A program made the translations under genes and the position numbers. DNA of 64,000 nt from Eubacterium_G segne. GTDB taxonomy: Bacteria; Bacillota; Clostridia; Lachnospirales; Lachnospiraceae. The notes under the pieces are model-generated. The model was not told the DNA's origin and did no database searches. It saw only the letters and a list, made by a program, of their open reading frames with translations. Positions 59,470-64,000 of the stretch are shown in pieces. The stretch covers positions 310,001 to 374,000 of the forward strand of contig NZ_JACOOZ010000001.1 in NCBI RefSeq assembly GCF_014287775.1. Reading direction: 5' to 3'. Positions within the stretch are counted from its first letter, which is position 1. The number at the start of each line of letters is the position of its first letter.

Positions 59470-60185
59470 CTCTTAATTCCTACTATAAGCATTTTATATC
59501 TTCCGTCATAGTCACAGGTTGACAATGTTATGAACTGCCCTTTGCCCGGATTATTTACCTTATCATTCAGGAAACGGTGAATACTGTTGGTTTCAAGATA
59601 CCTTAGCTTGTCCTCATACCTGCTTTTTTTATCAAGACTTATGAATTCATACCATTTGTCTGCCGATGTTGTTCTCATAACCGATATTATTCTGTACTCG
59701 GACTTTCCATTTTCCGTATACAGGTATATCCTATCATTAGAAAATGAAAATTCACTGCTCTTATAGTTCATAAGAGTGCCAAACATACTGTCATCCCAGT
59801 GTCCCATGTTATGACCGTATATGATGACATTGTCTGTTTCATTAAGTTTTCTGTTATACATTCTCTGATCCATAAACACGGCTCCATACTGTGAATAGCT
59901 CCCATCTATGCCATGACTTAAGTAAAAACTGTTGTCTCTTGCCTTAACCACCGGATAGTCTACCTTGGTACCGGGGACCTTAATCCATGCAACAATGTCA
60001 CCGTTGATTTTCTGAAGACCTGCAAAGTCAATGCCATTACCTTTCCTGTTGACGGCTTCCTGTCTCATGCCATTGTCACTTATGCGTTTCATTATTCCTT
60101 CAGACTGTTCATCAAGTATCATCAGACATCCTGAAGATATTAAAAGCAACATTATGACTATTCTTATTAACTTATGCTTCTTCAC
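59460..60185 (-). CDS. class B sortase of element B
   Basis: A GTG at 60185 with AAGGAAAAATA upstream is the likely start, inside the end of the adhesin gene; an ATG at 60209 is also in frame. The 241-residue enzyme has an N-terminal membrane helix ('LIRIVIMLLLISSGCLMILD'), His in 'VIIYGHNMGHWDDSMFGTLM', Cys in 'FITLSTCDYDGRYKMLIVG' and Arg in 'GRYK'. It is translationally coupled to the adhesin, its likely substrate, as in element A. Confidence 0.88.
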   Translation of the reverse strand: MKKHKLIRIVIMLLLISSGCLMILDEQSEGIMKRISDNGMRQEAVNRKGNGIDFAGLQKINGDIVAWIKVPGTKVDYPVVKARDNSFYLSHGIDGSYSQYGAVFMDQRMYNRKLNETDNVIIYGHNMGHWDDSMFGTLMNYKSSEFSFSNDRIYLYTENGKSEYRIISVMRTTSADKWYEFISLDKKSRYEDKLRYLETNSIHRFLNDKVNNPGKGQFITLSTCDYDGRYKMLIVGIKSNQ

Positions 60186-63100
60186 TATTTTTCCTTCTGT
60201 AAAGACCATATAAGCTTAAGGATAACAGACACATCATTCCTCCTGCAGCTGCAGCACTGTGTCCGTTGTCTCCACCTGTATCCGGTGCTGTCAGGTTTGT
60301 GTCATTAACAATCTCATAGGTAAGTTCGTAAAATCTGTATGTCTTAGTCTCTTCATCCCAGACTGCCCTTGACAGGTCTGCATCATATCTGTCTGCTTCT
60401 TCCTTTGTAAGCTGCATTGGAATGTTAATTTCAACCGGTTCCTTAAGTAATGTATGCCCGTCCTTTGTTTTTTCTTCCGTAAGGACATATTTTTGCGGCT
60501 TTAGAGTATTGTTTCCATCTTTGTCCTTTCCAAATGTAACACTTCCTGTCTCGTCAGTATCACCGTAAAGAATGCTTCCGTCGGCTCCCTCAAGTTTGAA
60601 TCTTGCTCCACTGATTATGTTTCCGGTACCGTCCTTCTTTTTAATTGTAATGCTTCCTGCATAATCATCCTTCATTACAACCTTCTGTATTTCTGCCTTT
60701 TCTTCAACGTTAAATGTAATGCTTTCCGCAAGAACATAGGAAAGAGGCGCTGTTTTCTCAACAAGCTTATATGTGCCGGCCGGTATTTTTTTAATTACAT
60801 GAGGTGTGGTTGTTGAAATCCATGAATCATACAGCGTTTCCCTTCCATCCTTAATCTGATAGAGATACAGATGCGCTCCCGGAAGTTCATCACTTGATGC
60901 GACTGCCTGTTTGGAGATTTCAACGGTAATGCATTCATCAAGCATATCAACATACGTAATACTTTCCGTATCTGAAAGTCTGAATTTAACGCTTTCTCCT
61001 TTTACATATCCTTCCGGTGCTTCATCTTCCACATACATATAATCAACACCCTGTTCAAGTTTCTTAATAAGATGTGCCTCACCTGTTCCTTCCCAGCTTT
61101 CAATGACATTTCCGTCCATGTCTTCCACATGGAACTTACCGCCTGAAATAAGTTCTCCGGTATTCCTGTCCTTCTTTGTAAGATATGTTTCGGTCGGTTT
61201 GTCACTGAATGTAATGTTAATAACAACGTCCCTTGTATTCTCGTCATAGTCAAACTGCTTATTCGGGTCATCAGGATAATAATCCTCTTCATCATCAACA
61301 GTAAACTTAACCGGTGTGTCATTTAGCAGATATCCTTTTGGTGGAACAATCTCTTCTAACTGATAATGTCCGCATGACAGTACATTTGGCAGGTTCATTT
61401 CACCGTTTTTATCAGTATAGAACGTGTCTGTAATTTCAGACTTAATCAGTTCATGAGGTGCACCCTCAACCTCCGGTTCGCTGTATGTATCAACTGTCTG
61501 TTTAACGTATTCATTGGTGTCTAAGTTCTTTACTTTAAAGGCAACTCCTTCCTGTGGAATGTTTTTACCTGTATCTGAGTCAACCTTTACGGCACGTACC
61601 CTTGCCTCAAATTCCTTATCCCTTACCTCGATTTCATAAGACACACTGTTATCAAGGGTATTTCTGTCTATGTATATGTACTGCGGCTCAGCTACCATGT
61701 AGTTCTTTGGTGCCCTTGTCTCAACCAAAACATATCCGCCCGCTTCAAGTATCTTTGGAACGGTCGCATTTCCCTTATCATCCGTTACAATGTTATCACT
61801 TACCGGAGTGATTGTTGAGTAATCAAAGTCTATGTAATTCTCATTTGTAAGCTTACTGTAATCAACCTCGCTTCCGACTCCATCATCTGCTCCCACATCC
61901 GAGTCTCCATCAGATATTATTTTTTCAACCCTGTATAAGGCAAACACTGCTCCGGGAAGGGCAACGGACTCCTTTCCGGTTCTGCTTACGGATACCTTAT
62001 GAATGTTAAGGTCAAGTGTGGCCTTTTCATTTCCTATCTCGTATGTCTTCTCAAAGGCATTATCCATTGAACTCATTGTATACTTTGCTTCCTTTGCACC
62101 CACATGGATTTTCTGTATGTTATCAAACGGAAGTCTGTATCCTTCAGGTGCATTGGTTTCCACTAACATGTAGTAATGTTCTGAAAGTATTACGCCGTTT
62201 TCCCTGTATACATCACCGTACCAATCTCCAAACTCATCCTTTTCACCAACAAGACGTCCAAATGTAAACTCCCCTTTTGCGTCAGTTTCTCCCTTTGCCG
62301 TGAGTGTTGCCCCGGTTTCATCGCTTGGGATATATCCTACCATGTCGTAGTTATCCTTTGAAACCTCCCAGAGCTCAAATGTTGCTCCTGAAAGCGGTTC
62401 ATTTGAGACAGAGTCTTTCTTTTTGACTGTAATGCTTCCCTCTGACAGGTCGTTGTCAACCGTTATCGGCTCCACATAGTTCTGCCTTTTGACTTCCTCA
62501 CCATAATTATTAATAATCTTTATTGTTCCATCCTTTAAAAGTGTAAACACGATTGTGTAATTCACACCTGCCTTGTCAAAGTCCTCCAGTGTCTTAAGGC
62601 TCTCTCCTGCGCCATGACCCAGTCCCCAGCTACCTCCGCTTGTTGTACATCCGGCCGGTCTTTTTGTCTCACGTATCATATATGTCCTGTTGGTTTCAAG
62701 CTTTTCTGTCTGATACGTGTTTGTAAGGTTTCCGTTTTTATCCTTTAACTGTTCAATTGCCACCTTGTCTCCAAAGTACATTGTACCCCTTATGCTGTCC
62801 GGAATGTTTCCGTCATACGGGTAATAGAAATCCTTTCCGTCACTTTTTCTCGTGTACTTGTATGTCCATATGGTAAACCCTGCATCATAAATTGGTGTTC
62901 CGGTTTCCCTGTTGATTTTTTCAAGTCTTACCGGATATTTATCTGACTGTTTATCACTCGGATCATCAAACGTAAGCCTCATTGTCTGTCCTGCCCGGGT
63001 AATTCCTTTTCCTGACTTAATGCTGAAGAGCTTTGATTCCTTACTGTTAATGTGTCCGTCCGGTGCCTTTGTTTCCACTATCTTGAACTTTCCAAGGTTC

Positions 63101-64000
63101 TTTGCAGTGTAATAAAGGCTTTCACTGGTGACTGTTCCGTCACTTCCGGATGTTATTGGATTGGTAACCGCATTACCTAAGTTGTTATTAGCTGCCACCT
63201 TAGTGTCATACTTTCCGGTATCGGCATTGAATGCATATATGGTAAACTCTGCGCCCTTAAGTTTCTTTGCCGTTCCCGTTTCTTCCTTTACCACTGTTAC
63301 ATCAACGTATGGAATGTGGTCTTCGAGCTGTTTAAGACACAGCTTTGCAAGGTTTCCCATGGTGACAAGCCATGACGGTTTTAAACCCTTGACACCGTCT
63401 TTTGTGAGCGACAGTGTTCCACCGCCTGCTCCGTCCTTAATCTTTCCCCAGTCTATTGTAAACTCTGCCGGGGCATTGCCTGCATTGGATGTTGTTCCCG
63501 ACACGTTTACTGTTTCATACATGTAATACTTAACGCTGCCGTCATAGTTTCCGTCCCTTGACAGGGTGATTGTGTCCACTCCGTGTTTATCAAGGACAAA
63601 GGTTCCCACTTTCTTTCCGTTTTTTGAATCCTCGTGGATTTCATACTTTGTTCCTGCAAGGGACAGACCTGAGTTTTTGATGTCCAGGTTCTTATCAATC
63701 TTAATCTTTACCGTCTTGTCTGAATACACGTTTCCGGTAAGCATTGTCTGTGAGGCATTTGCCGTCCACTTAAGCAGTGCAACCTTGTTGTTGTATGTTC
63801 CCTTTGCACCTTCCTTTATGTAAGCAAAGGCCGTGTTATACACCATTTCTGCCTTGGCATCATCAAATCCCACAAGGCTCTTCATTGAGGAGATAAAGCC
63901 CTCCTTAAATCCGTTTCCGTCATATGCCGATGCTGCAAAATTTCCTGAATGGATTCTTTCGAGGATGACTGTTCTCCACACAAAAAGCTGTGTGGCAAAC
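60172..64000 (-). CDS. giant thioester/SpaA-repeat adhesin of element B, 5' end beyond window
   Basis: The frame is open to the right edge; an apparent start at 63981 is internal. The first visible residues, 'FATQLFVWRTVILERIHSGN', fit the Gln half of a thioester domain, whose Cys half should lie outside. About nine SpaA/Cna-B-like modules follow, for example 'VTVVKEETGTAKKLKGAEFT', 'VRAVKVDSDTGKNIPQEGVA', 'VEISKQAVASSDELPGAHLY'. It ends with 'LTAPDTGGDNG', a hydrophobic helix and 'YRRKNSEEA', a sorting signal. At least 1275 residues. It would be displayed on donor cells by the coupled sortase and may mediate contact for conjugation or host attachment. Confidence 0.87.
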   Translation of the reverse strand, partial: FATQLFVWRTVILERIHSGNFAASAYDGNGFKEGFISSMKSLVGFDDAKAEMVYNTAFAYIKEGAKGTYNNKVALLKWTANASQTMLTGNVYSDKTVKIKIDKNLDIKNSGLSLAGTKYEIHEDSKNGKKVGTFVLDKHGVDTITLSRDGNYDGSVKYYMYETVNVSGTTSNAGNAPAEFTIDWGKIKDGAGGGTLSLTKDGVKGLKPSWLVTMGNLAKLCLKQLEDHIPYVDVTVVKEETGTAKKLKGAEFTIYAFNADTGKYDTKVAANNNLGNAVTNPITSGSDGTVTSESLYYTAKNLGKFKIVETKAPDGHINSKESKLFSIKSGKGITRAGQTMRLTFDDPSDKQSDKYPVRLEKINRETGTPIYDAGFTIWTYKYTRKSDGKDFYYPYDGNIPDSIRGTMYFGDKVAIEQLKDKNGNLTNTYQTEKLETNRTYMIRETKRPAGCTTSGGSWGLGHGAGESLKTLEDFDKAGVNYTIVFTLLKDGTIKIINNYGEEVKRQNYVEPITVDNDLSEGSITVKKKDSVSNEPLSGATFELWEVSKDNYDMVGYIPSDETGATLTAKGETDAKGEFTFGRLVGEKDEFGDWYGDVYRENGVILSEHYYMLVETNAPEGYRLPFDNIQKIHVGAKEAKYTMSSMDNAFEKTYEIGNEKATLDLNIHKVSVSRTGKESVALPGAVFALYRVEKIISDGDSDVGADDGVGSEVDYSKLTNENYIDFDYSTITPVSDNIVTDDKGNATVPKILEAGGYVLVETRAPKNYMVAEPQYIYIDRNTLDNSVSYEIEVRDKEFEARVRAVKVDSDTGKNIPQEGVAFKVKNLDTNEYVKQTVDTYSEPEVEGAPHELIKSEITDTFYTDKNGEMNLPNVLSCGHYQLEEIVPPKGYLLNDTPVKFTVDDEEDYYPDDPNKQFDYDENTRDVVINITFSDKPTETYLTKKDRNTGELISGGKFHVEDMDGNVIESWEGTGEAHLIKKLEQGVDYMYVEDEAPEGYVKGESVKFRLSDTESITYVDMLDECITVEISKQAVASSDELPGAHLYLYQIKDGRETLYDSWISTTTPHVIKKIPAGTYKLVEKTAPLSYVLAESITFNVEEKAEIQKVVMKDDYAGSITIKKKDGTGNIISGARFKLEGADGSILYGDTDETGSVTFGKDKDGNNTLKPQKYVLTEEKTKDGHTLLKEPVEINIPMQLTKEEADRYDADLSRAVWDEETKTYRFYELTYEIVNDTNLTAPDTGGDNGHSAAAAGGMMCLLSLSLYGLYRRKNSEEA

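Overview
The window comes from a low-GC, spore-forming Gram-positive gut anaerobe, most likely a Lachnospiraceae member. The basis is the AT-rich sequence, strong GGAGG ribosome binding sites, a 697-residue type III glutamine synthetase, a cotJABC spore-coat operon, class II aldolase, a PPi-type phosphofructokinase, and DUF6145/DUF6465 proteins that I associate with this family. No species can be named from the sequence alone.

Layout. (1) About 1-15.75 kb, mobile element A: a DUF5688 gene cut by the window edge; a scarred cargo patch with two IS256-family fragments, a tnpV tail, a MepR/MepA-like MarR-MATE pair and a truncated KTR gene; a ClbS-like protein; class B sortase plus a thioester/SpaA-type adhesin; a CAP-domain secreted protein; and a replication/partition block (RepA_N-type initiator carrying 24-bp-period iterons inside its own gene, ParB, ParA, three tandem DUF6462 proteins). 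(2) About 15.8-33.9 kb, chromosomal core: lysS, greA, dusB, coaX, DUF6145, SPFH and NfeD proteins, an SH3 protein, a lysine-rich DUF6465 protein, DUF1858, cyclophilin, a 23-residue peptide gene, a tyrosine integrase remnant, glnA (type III) with an attenuator leader, a class B sortase, fba, GH16 glucanase, cotJABC, pfp and tRNA-Gln(CTG). (3) About 34-64 kb, mobile element B, an integrative and conjugative element (ICE): IS30 transposase, a cluster of very large imperfect palindromes around a second DUF5688 gene, a DUF3990/DUF3791 toxin-antitoxin-like pair, the coupling protein/PcfB/ArdC/RadC operon, the relaxosome operon (RHH protein and MobP-like relaxase) behind a candidate oriT, a type IV secretion operon (Maff2-like pilin, VirB6-like, PrgI, VirB4, lysozyme-M15 hydrolase and accessory proteins), then class B sortase and a giant adhesin that runs off the right edge.

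How the parts fit. Element B carries conjugation; its adhesin and sortase probably tether donor cells to surfaces or partners, and its hydrolase opens the wall for the transfer channel. Elements A and B share DUF5688, the sortase-adhesin couple and the same gene orientation, so A looks like a relative of B that lacks a transfer operon in this window but keeps replication and partition. Three independent cis-regulatory codes are visible: thirteen 17-bp palindromes (consensus GYWTRCA-N3-TGYATRC) around the candidate oriT and before the toxin-antitoxin-like operon; a TAACC-N5-TAACC box exactly 27 bp from a conserved ATATAATTG in front of two ICE operons; and paired GACCAT-CTAG boxes 32 bp apart before two element A operons. 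These codes and the large palindromes are the most novel content I see.
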